64,000 bases of DNA from Clostridium sp. 1001275B_160808_H3 (GTDB lineage Bacteria; Bacillota; Clostridia; Clostridiales; Clostridiaceae), in assembly GCF_015550425.1 (NCBI RefSeq), contig NZ_JADNAT010000005.1, forward strand, positions 2,275 to 66,274, read 5' to 3'. The notes under the pieces were generated by a model. That model searched no databases and was not told where the DNA came from. It saw only the letters and a list, made by a program, of their open reading frames with translations. Shown in pieces: positions 35,584 to 44,743 of this stretch (within the stretch, counting starts at the first letter, position 1; the number at the start of each line of letters is the position of its first letter). The position numbers and the translations under genes were made by a program.

Positions 35584-36048
35584 TTATAAAATTTCTAATA
35601 TTTCAACTGTATATTTATCTTCAGGAGCTTCAACTTCAACAATATCTCCAACTTTCTTGCCTTTTAAAGCTAACCCAAGATCTGATTCTATGCTTATGCA
35701 CATATTTTCAGGGTCTGAATCCATAACAGTAACTAAAGTTATAACATCTTCAAAATCGTCTTCTATAAACTTAATTTTAGCTTTACTATTTATTCCTAAA
35801 GCAGATTTATCAATTTCTTCATCATCTATAACAGTTGCTGTTGAAATCATGTTTAATAAGTATTGAATTCTATTATCATTTTCTCTATAGTTTGCACAAG
35901 CCTCTTTATACTCTGCATTTTCTGATCTATCACCATGTGCAGCGGCTATTGCTTTTTCTTTTGCAATTTCAGCTCTTTTTACTGTCATTCTATATTCTAA
36001 TTCTTCTCTTAATTTTTTTATATTTTCTTCAGTTAGCGTATTATTCAT
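35584..36048 (-). CDS. GreA/GreB-family transcription elongation factor
   Basis: A 154-residue protein. The N-terminal coiled coil (1-75) carries the acidic tip GDRSENAEY (GDLSENAEY in GreA), and the C-terminal FKBP-like domain ends in VGDIVEVEAPEDKYTVEILEI. Gre factors rescue backtracked RNA polymerase by stimulating transcript cleavage. The Asp and Glu of the tip are present. It stands alone, not in the usual greA-lysS context, so it may be a second Gre paralogue. GAGAGGGG precedes the ATG. Confidence 0.88.
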   Translation of the reverse strand: MNNTLTEENIKKLREELEYRMTVKRAEIAKEKAIAAAHGDRSENAEYKEACANYRENDNRIQYLLNMISTATVIDDEEIDKSALGINSKAKIKFIEDDFEDVITLVTVMDSDPENMCISIESDLGLALKGKKVGDIVEVEAPEDKYTVEILEIL

Positions 36049-36305
36049 AAAACTAAACCCCTCTCAATAGATATCATGTTAATATTATATAATATATAGA
36101 AAAAAATAAAAGATTTTTTATATAAAAGCTATAGCAAGTAATATAAGGTAACTTATCAAAAATAAATTTGATTCATTTACTATAATTTTTATTTATAATA
36201 TGGATACTTAAGTTAATACAAAATATAATAACAGTATTACTAAGTTAATAAGCATTAACACAAAAGAAATAATATAGTATATAAATAGTTTTAAGGAGGA
36301 TAAAA

Positions 36306-37007
36306 ATGAATAAGAAGTTATCTATAATAATTGCTTCTATAGTTTCTGTTTTAATTATATTTATAGTTACAGTTATATCCCTTAATAAAATCAATAAAAA
36401 CAAAAGTGAAAATATTAATAAGGATAATAATGAGATAAATAATATGGCAGAAACAGAAAATAAAAATGAAAATGAAATATTAAATTTTATAAGTTCAATA
36501 TCTGGACTTCAAGCTAATAATATAGAAGTGATAAATAATCCAATAGGAGTTAAGGGAGAATTATTTGCTTCAGAAGAAACTATATTAAATGGAATGGATT
36601 ATTTTTTAGAAAAAACTAATAACGAAAAAATGAAAGATGTTAATGTAAGAATAGATGATGATTATATCAGTATTTATGTAAATTATGAAATTTCAAATGA
36701 CTTAAAAACACCAATTGAAGTAAAGATTAAGCCAAGTGTTAATAGTGATGAAGATTTGGTAATAACAATAGATGAAGTAAAGTGCTTAGATTTAAGAATA
36801 TCAAATTGGATAGTTAATTTAGTTTTAAAAAGTTTTGTGAAAGATTGGTTTCCTGAAGATGGAGAAGTAAATGTAGAGTTCGATAAAGGAGATGCAATAG
36901 TATATAAGGATAATTTTAAAGGAATTAATTTGAAATCAATTTCTTTAGAAGAAAATGGGCTTAAAATAAATGCTATTATAGATTTAAAACATATTATTAA
37001 TAAATAA
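36306..37007 (+). CDS. Membrane-anchored extracytoplasmic protein, unknown
   Basis: A 233-residue protein. One N-terminal transmembrane anchor (residues 5-27) is followed by an Asn/Lys/Glu-rich linker (30-60). A soluble alpha+beta domain comes next, whose end resembles the YpmS-like lipid-binding fold in pattern only. It has no Cys lipobox. TTTTAAGGAGGA precedes the ATG and a short terminator follows. Function unknown. Confidence 0.65.
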   Translation: MNKKLSIIIASIVSVLIIFIVTVISLNKINKNKSENINKDNNEINNMAETENKNENEILNFISSISGLQANNIEVINNPIGVKGELFASEETILNGMDYFLEKTNNEKMKDVNVRIDDDYISIYVNYEISNDLKTPIEVKIKPSVNSDEDLVITIDEVKCLDLRISNWIVNLVLKSFVKDWFPEDGEVNVEFDKGDAIVYKDNFKGINLKSISLEENGLKINAIIDLKHIINK

Positions 37008-37063
37008 GATTAAAATTGAGATGTTGTTTAGTTTTAATTTAACATTATAGGTTTTTTATTAAA

Positions 37064-37090
37064 GGGCTGTTTGTAACAGCTCTTATTTTA
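37064..37090 (+). terminator. Terminator after the membrane-anchored protein
   Basis: GGGCTGTT pairs with AACAGCTC around TGT, then TTATTTTATTT. Confidence 0.8.
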
Positions 37091-37241
37091 TTTGTTTGTA
37101 AGTTGCTTTCTGTATTGATTGAATTGATACTAAATAAAAAAAGAAATATTTACATAAACTATAAGGAATACTTTTATATAAAGAACTTTATAATTAAATG
37201 TATAAATAAATTAGTACATTAAAAATATGGGAGGTATAAAT

Positions 37242-38009
37242 ATGTTTGATTTAAAGGGAAAAATTGCAGTAGTTACAGGTGCATCAAGTGGACTTGGAAG
37301 GGATGCCGCAATAGCATATGCTAAAGAAGGTGCAAATGTTTGTGTTTTAGCAAGAAGAGTTGAAAAAATAGAAAGTTTAGCAAAAGAAATAGAAGCTTTA
37401 GGAGTAGAATCCATTGCAGTTAAATGTGATGTCACTAATGAAGAGGAAGTGAAAGCTGCAATAGAAGCTGTAATTAATAAATTTGGAAGAATTGATATAT
37501 TATTAAATAATGCAGGAATCGCAGTACGTGGTGGTGTAGATACCCTTAGCGAAGAAGATTGGGATAAGAGTATGGATACTAACGTGAAAGGTATTTATTT
37601 AGTTAGTAAATATGTTATTCCAGTTATGAAAAAGCAAAATTACGGAAAAGTAGTTAACGTTAGTTCAATAAATGCGTTATTAGCAGATAAAGCGGATGTA
37701 TTTATTAGACATTCTTATAATGCTTCTAAAGCAGCAGTTTTAGGATTGTCAAAAGGTATGGCTGCATCTTATGCTCAATTTGGTATAACAGTGAATTCTG
37801 TTTGCCCAGGGTTATTTGAATCTGAAATGACTGAAGATACTTTATTTAAATCACAAGAATTTTTAAAGAGTTATAATACACTTTGTCCAGCATCTAGACC
37901 TGCAAAAAAAGGTGAGTTGAATGGAACTATTTTATATTTTTCTTCTGATGCATCAAGTTATGTAACAGGACAACATATTGTGGTAGATGGTGGGCTATCA
38001 ATAGTTTAA
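37242..38009 (+). CDS. Short-chain dehydrogenase/reductase
   Basis: A 255-residue classical SDR: TGASSGLGRDAAIAYA, LLNNAGIAVRGG, VVNVSSINALL and YNASKAAVLGL (catalytic Ser-Tyr-Lys), then VCPGLFESEM and the usual HIVVDGGLSIV ending. The layout is that of gluconate 5-dehydrogenase or 3-oxoacyl-ACP reductase relatives; the substrate is not known. The frame opens at 37227; GGGAGG seven bases before the ATG at 37242 decides the start. Single gene. Confidence 0.9.
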   Translation: MFDLKGKIAVVTGASSGLGRDAAIAYAKEGANVCVLARRVEKIESLAKEIEALGVESIAVKCDVTNEEEVKAAIEAVINKFGRIDILLNNAGIAVRGGVDTLSEEDWDKSMDTNVKGIYLVSKYVIPVMKKQNYGKVVNVSSINALLADKADVFIRHSYNASKAAVLGLSKGMAASYAQFGITVNSVCPGLFESEMTEDTLFKSQEFLKSYNTLCPASRPAKKGELNGTILYFSSDASSYVTGQHIVVDGGLSIV

Positions 38010-38039
38010 AGTAGATAGAAATATTTTTAATTAAATAAT

Positions 38040-38110
38040 TAAGAAATGAAAGAATGAAAAAATTAAGGTGAAAATCTTTATGGATTTTAGAATAAATAAT
38101 GCTTTACACA
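38040..38110. repeat. Degenerate copy of the SPFH-downstream hairpin element
   Basis: GAAATGAAAGAATGAAAAAATT..TTAAGGTGAAAATC resembles 4350-4396, without its right half or T-run. Otherwise the 278-base gap before the isochorismatase-like gene shows only AT-rich sequence. Confidence 0.4.
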
Positions 38111-38287
38111 AATAATCTCCCCATATTTTTTATAATTTAGTTTAGAATATTCTTCAAGAGATTGAAAATGAAATAGAGAAATATATTTATTATTAAGTTA
38201 TTATGATAAAATAATAGTATTAAATTAATAGTAAGGATAGATATAACAACACTTGAAAATAATAATAAAATTGGGGAGGAATTTAAG

Positions 38288-38830
38288 ATGAAAAAATTAT
38301 TAGTAGTTATTGATTATCAAAAGGATTTTGTTGATGGGGCATTGGGATTTGAGAAAGCTATATCTTTAGAAAATGGAATTTATAATAAAGTAAATGAATA
38401 TATAAAGGAGAATAACAAGGTGTTATTCACATATGATACTCATTTAGATAATTATTTAGATACTAGAGAAGGAAAAAACTTGCCAGTTGTTCATTGTATA
38501 AAAGGTACTAAAGGTCATGAACTATATGGTAGGTTAAAAGAGTTCTCAAATAGAGAAAATACGATTCATTACGAAAAATACGGATTTGGAATGGCACCAA
38601 GTGATATGATTAAACTTGCAAACGAAATAGGTGAGGATATTACTGAAATAGAGATAGTTGGAGTAGTTACTAATATATGTGTAATAAGCAATGTAGTGAT
38701 GTTCCAATCACAATTTAGAAATGCAGAAGTAGTAGTTGATGGAAGTCTTTGTGCTAGCTTTGATGAATCATTGCATGAAAAGACTTTAGATGTAATAGAA
38801 GGATTACAAGGTAAGGTAATAAATAGATAA
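38288..38830 (+). CDS. Isochorismatase/nicotinamidase-family hydrolase
   Basis: A 180-residue cysteine hydrolase. VVIDYQKDFVDGALG gives the catalytic Asp, the Lys lies in the KGTKGHEL region, and the nucleophile Cys is in GVVTNICVISN after the cis-peptide VV. The size and the YDTHLDNYLDTREGKNLPVVHCIKGT metal-site-like segment fit nicotinamidases that release nicotinic acid from nicotinamide. That would feed the nadE route, but other amidases of this fold exist. TTGGGGAGG precedes the ATG. Confidence 0.85.
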   Translation: MKKLLVVIDYQKDFVDGALGFEKAISLENGIYNKVNEYIKENNKVLFTYDTHLDNYLDTREGKNLPVVHCIKGTKGHELYGRLKEFSNRENTIHYEKYGFGMAPSDMIKLANEIGEDITEIEIVGVVTNICVISNVVMFQSQFRNAEVVVDGSLCASFDESLHEKTLDVIEGLQGKVINR

Positions 38831-38846
38831 AAATGATAGTATAAAA

Positions 38847-39068
38847 ATGACTAATAAACTTATTAATTTGATAAGGGTATTAGTTATTTTTATATTATCA
38901 TATAAAGACATACAAAAAGTTGATAGTGCAGAAAATATTATTTCTTGGAATGCAGATAAGTGGAAGCATATAGCAACTTCTAAAATGTTCGAATTATTCT
39001 CACTTTTTGGTGACTACTATGGTACAGTTGCACCTATAGGTGAATATCATAGTCATGAAAGGAGTTGA
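38847..39068 (+). CDS. Small hypothetical protein
   Basis: A 73-residue frame with a hydrophobic N-terminus (residues 4-20) and a Trp/Tyr/His-rich end (SWNADKWKHIATSKMFELF...EYHSHERS). It has no ribosome binding site before its ATG. It lies between the nicotinamidase-like gene and the Sm-like gene, and its end covers the latter's ribosome binding site. It may be real and translationally coupled, or a remnant. Confidence 0.35.
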   Translation: MTNKLINLIRVLVIFILSYKDIQKVDSAENIISWNADKWKHIATSKMFELFSLFGDYYGTVAPIGEYHSHERS

Positions 39069-39074
39069 TAAAAA

Positions 39075-39425
39075 ATGTCTTTGGAAAGAATTGATTATTA
39101 CAGAGACTTACAACCATTACACGATAAATGTAAAAGGCTTATGTCTTTTCACGTTATTATTACACTGACAGATGGAAGTACAATTGACGGAATTATTGAG
39201 GATGTAGATAGAGATCGTGTTATAGTGTTAGTTGGAGAAGATGTTATGGAACCAGAAGATGAAAATGAATCTAATCAACAACGACAATTCCCAGGTGTCG
39301 GTCGTCCAAGAAGAAGATTTAGACGTTTTAGGAGGAAAGGTTTTCCACTTGGAAATTTAGCTGCATTGGCTCTATTAGGATATCCTTATTTTGTCCCACC
39401 ATTTCCATTTTTCTATACTTTCTAG
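39075..39425 (+). CDS. Small Sm-like (LSm-type) basic protein
   Basis: A 116-residue protein. An N-terminal beta-rich part (residues 20-58: FHVIITLTDGSTIDGIIEDVDRDRVIVLVGEDV) has the Sm-fold pattern of a strand followed by DG and a second strand with V/I. An Arg-rich stretch (GRPRRRFRRFRRKG) comes next, and the end is hydrophobic and aromatic (GYPYFVPPFPFFYTF). Proteins of this kind are common in spore-formers. A spore-coat or RNA-related role is inference. AAAGGAGTTGATAAAAA leads to the ATG. Confidence 0.7.
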   Translation: MSLERIDYYRDLQPLHDKCKRLMSFHVIITLTDGSTIDGIIEDVDRDRVIVLVGEDVMEPEDENESNQQRQFPGVGRPRRRFRRFRRKGFPLGNLAALALLGYPYFVPPFPFFYTF

Positions 39426-39513
39426 ACTTATCAGAGAAAATACTTAATAAGAAACAATAATTAGAATTAGAAGCACATAGGTATTGTTGTTATATACTAA
39501 CAGCAGATTTTCT

Positions 39514-39574
39514 AATAATAACTGGAATCAATTTTAAAATAAAAAAATGATTCCAGTTATTATTTTATTTAGAA
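39514..39574 (+). terminator. Long-stem terminator after the Sm-like gene
   Basis: A 17-bp perfect stem AATAATAACTGGAATCA/TGATTCCAGTTATTATT (39514-39530 with 39548-39564), then TTATTT. Confidence 0.88.
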
Positions 39575-39620
39575 GGTATTAAAAAGTGTAAATAAAAGTT
39601 ATTTAAATTTGTTCCATGTA

Positions 39621-39668
39621 TTGACAGTTGATACGCGATAACATATAATGAGTTATAATATAACTCAT
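39621..39668 (+). promoter_or_regulatory. Strong promoter with 21-base operator palindrome for the YidC/Tim44-like operon
   Basis: TTGACA (39621-39626), a 17-base spacer and TATAAT (39644-39649). A 21-base perfect palindrome, arms ATGAGTTATA/TATAACTCAT (39648-39668), overlaps the end of the -10 box and the transcription start. This is a consensus promoter that a repressor bound to the palindrome would shut off. The repressor is not identifiable here. Confidence 0.8.
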
Positions 39669-39682
39669 AGGGGTGAGAATAT

Positions 39683-39913
39683 ATGAAATTTGATATGATA
39701 TATCTGATTCAATTAGTTTTTATTTTTAGTATTGCAACTTACATATATATATGTTTTAAAGGCTATGTTTATAGAAATAAGGAGAAATTTAATAAAGCAA
39801 TTTTCAATAATTTGATTAATAAAGAAAGATTAGATTTTTCCAAGATTTTAAATGCTGATGGATATAAGACCTATGAGAAAATAGATATATGGCGGTACTG
39901 TACTTTATTTTAA
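39683..39913 (+). CDS. Small membrane protein preceding YidC paralogue
   Basis: A 76-residue protein with one N-terminal transmembrane segment (residues 5-26), then a basic, Asn/Lys-rich soluble part. AGGGGTGAGAATAT precedes the ATG. It is the first gene behind the operator-controlled promoter, 53 bases ahead of the YidC paralogue. No family recognised. Its place suggests it works with that insertase. Confidence 0.65.
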   Translation: MKFDMIYLIQLVFIFSIATYIYICFKGYVYRNKEKFNKAIFNNLINKERLDFSKILNADGYKTYEKIDIWRYCTLF

Positions 39914-39966
39914 AAGGATGTCTTATAAATTAATTTCAAATTATTTAAATAATTAGGAGGATTTTT

Positions 39967-40605
39967 ATGGACATCATTATAAATATATTTAAATCTATGA
40001 TAGAGTTTGCTTTTAATATAACAGGGGATTGGGGGATAGCTATAGTATTGATAACAGTAACTGTAAAGCTATTGATGTTACCTTTTTCTATAAAGCAAAG
40101 AATTTCTATGAAAAAGCAAATAAATTTTTCTAAGCAAGTAGAGATTGTTAAGAAAAAGTATAAAAATAATAAAAGAAGACAAGATGAGGAATTAAATAAG
40201 CTTTATTTAAATAATTCTAAAGGAATGTTTGGATGCTTTCTTTCATTATTGCAGTTACCAGTAGTATCTGGGTTATATATGTCTATAACAAGGCTTCAAT
40301 TTGAATCTATGACAATGTTAATTCCTTGGGTTATGAATATTGGTAGCACAGATGATAAATTTATTGTTCCTTTGATTTATACAATAGTTTCTATATTACC
40401 AAGTATAATTTCTTATTTTAAGATTTTTAATATTAATGAAGAACCGATAAGTATAAAATCTATTATTCCTATGTTGATATTTGGATTAGCTATAACTGTA
40501 AAAGCACCTGTGGGAGTTGGAATTTACTTTATAACTTCAAGTATATTTACATTAATAGAGGATACTGGATTTAAGATATATAGTAGAAATAAAGTTTTCG
40601 CTTAG
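39967..40605 (+). CDS. YidC/Oxa1/Alb3-family membrane insertase paralogue
   Basis: A 212-residue protein with the YidC core. The first transmembrane segment (GDWGIAIVLITVTVKLLMLPFSIKQ) matches the conserved TM2 region, and a long basic cytoplasmic hairpin follows (residues 45-85, QINFSKQVEIVKKKYKNNKRRQDEELNKL). Then come GMFGCFLSLLQLPVVSGLY and three further segments. It has no N-terminal signal/lipobox. The housekeeping YidC of clostridia lies next to rnpA/rpmH, which is not here, so this is an additional paralogue. TTAGGAGG precedes the ATG. Confidence 0.87.
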   Translation: MDIIINIFKSMIEFAFNITGDWGIAIVLITVTVKLLMLPFSIKQRISMKKQINFSKQVEIVKKKYKNNKRRQDEELNKLYLNNSKGMFGCFLSLLQLPVVSGLYMSITRLQFESMTMLIPWVMNIGSTDDKFIVPLIYTIVSILPSIISYFKIFNINEEPISIKSIIPMLIFGLAITVKAPVGVGIYFITSSIFTLIEDTGFKIYSRNKVFA

Positions 40606-40609
40606 ATTA

Positions 40610-40645
40610 AAAAGGATTTAAAGTTTTGCTTTAAATCCTTTTATG
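40610..40645 (+). terminator. Terminator between the YidC paralogue and the Tim44-like gene
   Basis: A 14-bp perfect stem AAAAGGATTTAAAG/CTTTAAATCCTTTT around TTTTG, followed only by ATG. It may reduce, rather than abolish, readthrough into the next gene. Confidence 0.8.
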
Positions 40646-40688
40646 TAAAGTAATTAATAAAATTTAAACACTTAAAGGGGAGAGAGTA

Positions 40689-41492
40689 ATGAAGAAATTT
40701 AAAGTTAGTAATTTTCTAAAAAGATTTTCAGCAATAATAATGGTGATTTTGGTTGTTAATGGACCATTAGTTGCTTATGCTAGAGCTGGCGGTGGAGGAG
40801 GCGGTGGTGGAGGCGGTGGCGGTGGCGGTGGAGGTGGAAGCCATAGTTCCTCTCATGGAGGTTCACCAAGTGGAAGTTATAGAGGAAGAAGTAATCCAAT
40901 CACTTCAATAATTAATCTTGGCATGTTTGCTATTGTTGGATCAGCAGGAACAATTGTTTTAAAGGTAAGACTTAGTAAAAAGAAAGCAAAAAGTATTTCG
41001 GCTATTAAGAATTTATCTAAGAATGATTATAATTGGGATTATAATAGTATAAAGAATGATATAGAAGAAGCTTTTTATAAAGTTCAAGTTGCCTGGATGG
41101 AAAGGAATCAAGATTTAGCTAAAGAGTATATGAGTGAAAAGTTATACATAAGGCATAAATCAAAAACAGAATGGATGAAAGTAAGAAAAGAAAAAAACAT
41201 CCTAGAAAAAATGAAGTTAATAAGCGCTATTCCTATTGCATTGCAGGATCAAGATGGAACTAATGAAGATTCTTTATGGGTTCATATAAAAGCAAAATCA
41301 ATCGATTATACAATAAAAGAGGAAACAAATGAAGTAATAGAAGGTAATAAATATAGACGTACTCATTTTGAAGAGTACTGGAAATTTATAAAAAATGAAA
41401 AGAGATGGATATTAGATGAAATAAGGCAAATTGACGATATTAATGATTTAGATTTTTTTGATATAAATATAAAAAATAAGAAATCTAAGTAA
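40689..41492 (+). CDS. Tim44-like domain membrane protein with polyglycine tract
   Basis: A 267-residue protein. A signal/anchor (residues 12-31) ends at AYARA, then comes an uninterrupted run of about 18 Gly and a Ser/His/Gly-rich stretch. A second hydrophobic segment (75-95) follows, and the C-terminal 150 residues resemble the Tim44/Mba1 fold (IKNDIEEAFYKVQVAWMERNQDLAKEYMSEKLY..., HFEEYWKFIKNEKRWILDEI). In mitochondria such domains dock at the inner membrane near Oxa1 and ribosomes. Lying directly downstream of an Oxa1/YidC paralogue here is suggestive. AAAGGGGAGAG precedes the ATG. Confidence 0.8.
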   Translation: MKKFKVSNFLKRFSAIIMVILVVNGPLVAYARAGGGGGGGGGGGGGGGGGSHSSSHGGSPSGSYRGRSNPITSIINLGMFAIVGSAGTIVLKVRLSKKKAKSISAIKNLSKNDYNWDYNSIKNDIEEAFYKVQVAWMERNQDLAKEYMSEKLYIRHKSKTEWMKVRKEKNILEKMKLISAIPIALQDQDGTNEDSLWVHIKAKSIDYTIKEETNEVIEGNKYRRTHFEEYWKFIKNEKRWILDEIRQIDDINDLDFFDINIKNKKSK

Positions 41493-41524
41493 TATTATAA
41501 ATATACAGATATTTTATCTTTTTA

Positions 41525-41566
41525 AAAAGAAGCTATCTATAATGTTTTATTGTAGGTGGCTTCTTT
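41525..41566 (+). terminator. Terminator after the Tim44-like gene
   Basis: AAAGAAGCTATCTATAA pairs with TTGTAGGTGGCTTCTTT (several G-T pairs). Confidence 0.7.
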
Positions 41567-41729
41567 GTGATGTTGTAGAAAATATTAAAATAAAAATAAT
41601 TCTCACCTAAATTTAAAGTTTTTTTAAATATTATTTTTACTAGATTTAATCACTATTATTATTTTTATTTGTAAGGTATAATTGATTTATTACACATATG
41701 ACTAAGATTAGGTAACAAGGAGAATTAAC

Positions 41730-43094
41730 ATGAACATTATTATAGTCGGTGCAGGTAAAGTAGGATATACCTTAGCAAAATACTTATCTATGGACGGAGA
41801 TAATATAACTATTATAGATAATAAGGATGGAGCTTTAGAACAAATTAATAATAATTTAGATGTAATGTGTGTTAAAGGAAACTGTACTAGTTTAAAGGTT
41901 CTTGACGAAGCGGGAATAAGAGGTGCTGATTTATTAATTTCAGTAACAGATAGTGATGAGTTAAACATGCTTTGTTCTTTAGCATCTAAAAAGTTAGGAG
42001 TTAAATATACTGTAGCTAGAGTTAGAACTCCAGATTATGATGAAGATATAACCTTATTAACTGAAGCAGTAGGAATAGATTTAGTAATAAATCCAGAAAA
42101 AGCTGCAGCAATGGAAATAGCTAAGTTAATTAAATATCCATCAGTGTGTAGTATAGATAGTTTTTCCGGTGGTAAAGTGAATTTAGTTGGATTTAAGGTG
42201 TCTAATGATACAGATCTCGAAGGTAAAAGGGTAAGTGATATTACTTTTATTAGAGGAAATGTACTATTTTGTGGAGTAGAGAGAAATGATGAATTTATAA
42301 TGCCTAGAGGAGACTATATTTTTCATAAAGATGACAGAGTATATGTTATAGGTGAACATAAAGATATTCAAAATTTATTTAATAAACTAGGAAAATATAA
42401 GAAAAAAGTGAAAAGAGCCATGATTATTGGTGGAGGGAAAATAGCATATTATCTTTCTAAAATGCTTAGTGAAGTTGGAGTGAATTGTAAGATAATAGAA
42501 AGAGATATAAAAATTTGTGAAGAGCTTAACGATCTTTTACCAGATTCTATAATAATTAATGGAGATGGTATGGATGAAGAGTTATTATTATCTGAAAGTT
42601 TATTAGAAGTTGATAGTTTTATTACTTTAACAGGTAGAGATGAGGATAATATTATAGCGTCTCTTCTAGCAAGTAGCAAATCTGTAAGTAATGTAATAAC
42701 TAAAATAACAAGAAATAATTATAGAGAAATAGGAAAGACAGTAGGAATAAACTCTATAGTAAATCCAAAGTTAGTTACTGCATATAAGATATTAAGATAT
42801 GCAAGAACTTTAAGAAATAAGAAAAAATGTTCCATAGAAAATATATATAGAATCTGTAATGATAACGCAGAGGCAGTGGAATTTGTAGTTGGCAATGATA
42901 CTAAAAATATAAATATAAAATTTAAAAATATTATCTTTAATAAAGATATATTAGTAGCAACAATTGTTAGAAATAATAAGATAATCATTCCAACAGGAGA
43001 TGATTCTTTAAAAGTAAATGATAGAGTTATTATTGTAACTAAGAATATGAATATCCTTCATATTGATGACATCTTCTCTGGAGGTGGCAGATAA
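41730..43094 (+). CDS. trkA: Trk-type potassium uptake regulatory protein TrkA
   Basis: A 454-residue peripheral regulator with two RCK units. Each has a Rossmann NAD-binding part (IIIVGAGKVGYTLAKYL at the start; AMIIGGGKIAYYLSKML at about residue 230), and each is followed by a TrkA-C domain. It gates the TrkH channel in response to NADH and ATP. CAAGGAGAATTAAC precedes the ATG. The trkH ATG lies one base after this stop codon, with its ribosome binding site inside trkA, so the two are translationally coupled. Confidence 0.94.
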   Translation: MNIIIVGAGKVGYTLAKYLSMDGDNITIIDNKDGALEQINNNLDVMCVKGNCTSLKVLDEAGIRGADLLISVTDSDELNMLCSLASKKLGVKYTVARVRTPDYDEDITLLTEAVGIDLVINPEKAAAMEIAKLIKYPSVCSIDSFSGGKVNLVGFKVSNDTDLEGKRVSDITFIRGNVLFCGVERNDEFIMPRGDYIFHKDDRVYVIGEHKDIQNLFNKLGKYKKKVKRAMIIGGGKIAYYLSKMLSEVGVNCKIIERDIKICEELNDLLPDSIIINGDGMDEELLLSESLLEVDSFITLTGRDEDNIIASLLASSKSVSNVITKITRNNYREIGKTVGINSIVNPKLVTAYKILRYARTLRNKKKCSIENIYRICNDNAEAVEFVVGNDTKNINIKFKNIIFNKDILVATIVRNNKIIIPTGDDSLKVNDRVIIVTKNMNILHIDDIFSGGGR

Positions 43095-43095
43095 T

Positions 43096-44544
43096 ATGAA
43101 TTATAAAATTATTCTAAAGGTAATAGGTAATGTATTGCTTTATGAATCAATACTTTTACTAATTCCCTTTGGAATATCATTAGCTTTTGGAGATGGAGAT
43201 AGCTTTGCATTTTTAATTACTATGATTTTAATGATGCCAATAGCTTTGTTACTTAGAAGAATAGAAATTAAAGAAAAAGGGATGTATGCAAAGGAAGGTT
43301 TTTTGACTGTAGGATTAGCGTGGATTGTAATAGCAGCATTTGGAGCTTTACCATTTGTTATAAGTGGTGCAATCCCATCTTTTGTAGATGCATTTTTTGA
43401 AACTGTATCTGGTTTTACAACAACAGGAGCATCAATATTAACAGAAATTCAGTCATTGCCAAGAGGAATATTATTTTGGAGAAGTTTCACACATTGGATA
43501 GGTGGAATGGGATTCTTAATTTTTATATTAGCATTAGTACCATCACTTGGTTCTAATACAATATATTTATTAAGAGCAGAAAGTCCAGGACCAAACCCTG
43601 GAAAAATAGTTCCTAAGATAAGAGAAACAGCTAAAATCTTATATATAATATATTTAATTTTAACTGTAATACAAACAATTTTATTGATGGCAGCAGGTCT
43701 TTCTCCATATGATTCGGTAATACATGCATTAGGAACAGCAGGAACAGGTGGTTTTTCTAATATGAATTCAAGTGTTGCTGCGTTTAATAACCCTGCTGTT
43801 GAGTGGATTATAACAGTATTTATGATATTATTTGGAATTAATTTTGCCTTATATTTTCAAATAATAAAAGGAAATGTTAAGAACTTTTTCAAGAGTGAGG
43901 AACTAAAATATTATTTATTAATGATTTTGATATCTATAATATTTATAACGATAAATATTCTGGATTTTAATAATGGAAATTTAATTGAATCAATAAGGCA
44001 ATCATCATTTCAAGTTGCATCTATAGTTACTACTACAGGATATGCGACAGTAGATTTTAATTTATGGCCAACACTAAGTAAAATTATAATAATGATACTT
44101 ATGCTAACAGGTGCAATGGCGGGATCTACAGGTGGTGGAGTAAAAACAATAAGAATAGTTATAATACTTAAGGCTATAAGACGTGGTATAGATAAAATAT
44201 TACATCCTAAAAGAATACAAAGTGTTAAAGTAGATGGAAAATTAGTTGATGAAGAAACTATATCAGGTGTATTTTTATTTATAGGAGCACACATTGTAAT
44301 TTCGTTAATAGCGATGTTTATTGTTGCCTTTGATGGGTTTGACTTAGTTACAACATCAACATCTGTATTAACAACTATAAGTAATGTTGGACCAGGATTT
44401 GAAATGGTGGGACCAATAGGTAACTTTTCAGCATTTTCACCATTAAGTAAAATAACATTATCTTTTTGTATGCTTGCTGGTAGGTTAGAAATTTATCCAA
44501 TGTTAATTATGTTTAGTAAATCAATTTGGAAAAAGACTTATTAA
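43096..44544 (+). CDS. trkH: Trk-type potassium uptake channel TrkH
   Basis: A 482-residue membrane channel built of four M1-P-M2 repeats. The four filter loops are visible: TVSGFTTTGAS, GTAGTGGFSNM, TTTGYATVDFN and TISNVGPGFEM. It imports K+ in partnership with TrkA. A frame also opens at 43063; the ATG at 43096, after TGGAGGTGGC, is the true start. A long terminator follows. Confidence 0.94.
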   Translation: MNYKIILKVIGNVLLYESILLLIPFGISLAFGDGDSFAFLITMILMMPIALLLRRIEIKEKGMYAKEGFLTVGLAWIVIAAFGALPFVISGAIPSFVDAFFETVSGFTTTGASILTEIQSLPRGILFWRSFTHWIGGMGFLIFILALVPSLGSNTIYLLRAESPGPNPGKIVPKIRETAKILYIIYLILTVIQTILLMAAGLSPYDSVIHALGTAGTGGFSNMNSSVAAFNNPAVEWIITVFMILFGINFALYFQIIKGNVKNFFKSEELKYYLLMILISIIFITINILDFNNGNLIESIRQSSFQVASIVTTTGYATVDFNLWPTLSKIIIMILMLTGAMAGSTGGGVKTIRIVIILKAIRRGIDKILHPKRIQSVKVDGKLVDEETISGVFLFIGAHIVISLIAMFIVAFDGFDLVTTSTSVLTTISNVGPGFEMVGPIGNFSAFSPLSKITLSFCMLAGRLEIYPMLIMFSKSIWKKTY

Positions 44545-44562
44545 ATTAAACTTGATATAAAA

Positions 44563-44604
44563 AAAGATATTTAAAGTTAGTAACTTTAAATATCTTTTTT
44601 TATT
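44563..44604 (+). terminator. Terminator of the trkAH operon
   Basis: AAAGATATTTAAAG pairs with CTTTAAATATCTTT around TTAGTAA, then TTTTTA. Confidence 0.92.
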
Positions 44605-44743
44605 AATTTAAATCTCAAAATTAATAAGAAGCCTTAAAATATGAACTAGTTTACTGTAGGTAGAATAAGATAATATGTAGAATATTCCTTAATATTTCTA
44701 TTTAGATTTTTATCAAATGAATAATTGAAATGAGTGGTAAATT

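Noticed and set aside
35561..35866. Plus-strand 101-codon frame over the GreA-like gene
   Set aside because: It lies antisense to a clear GreA-family gene, has no ribosome site, and has the low-complexity Ser/Ile composition of a shadow frame.
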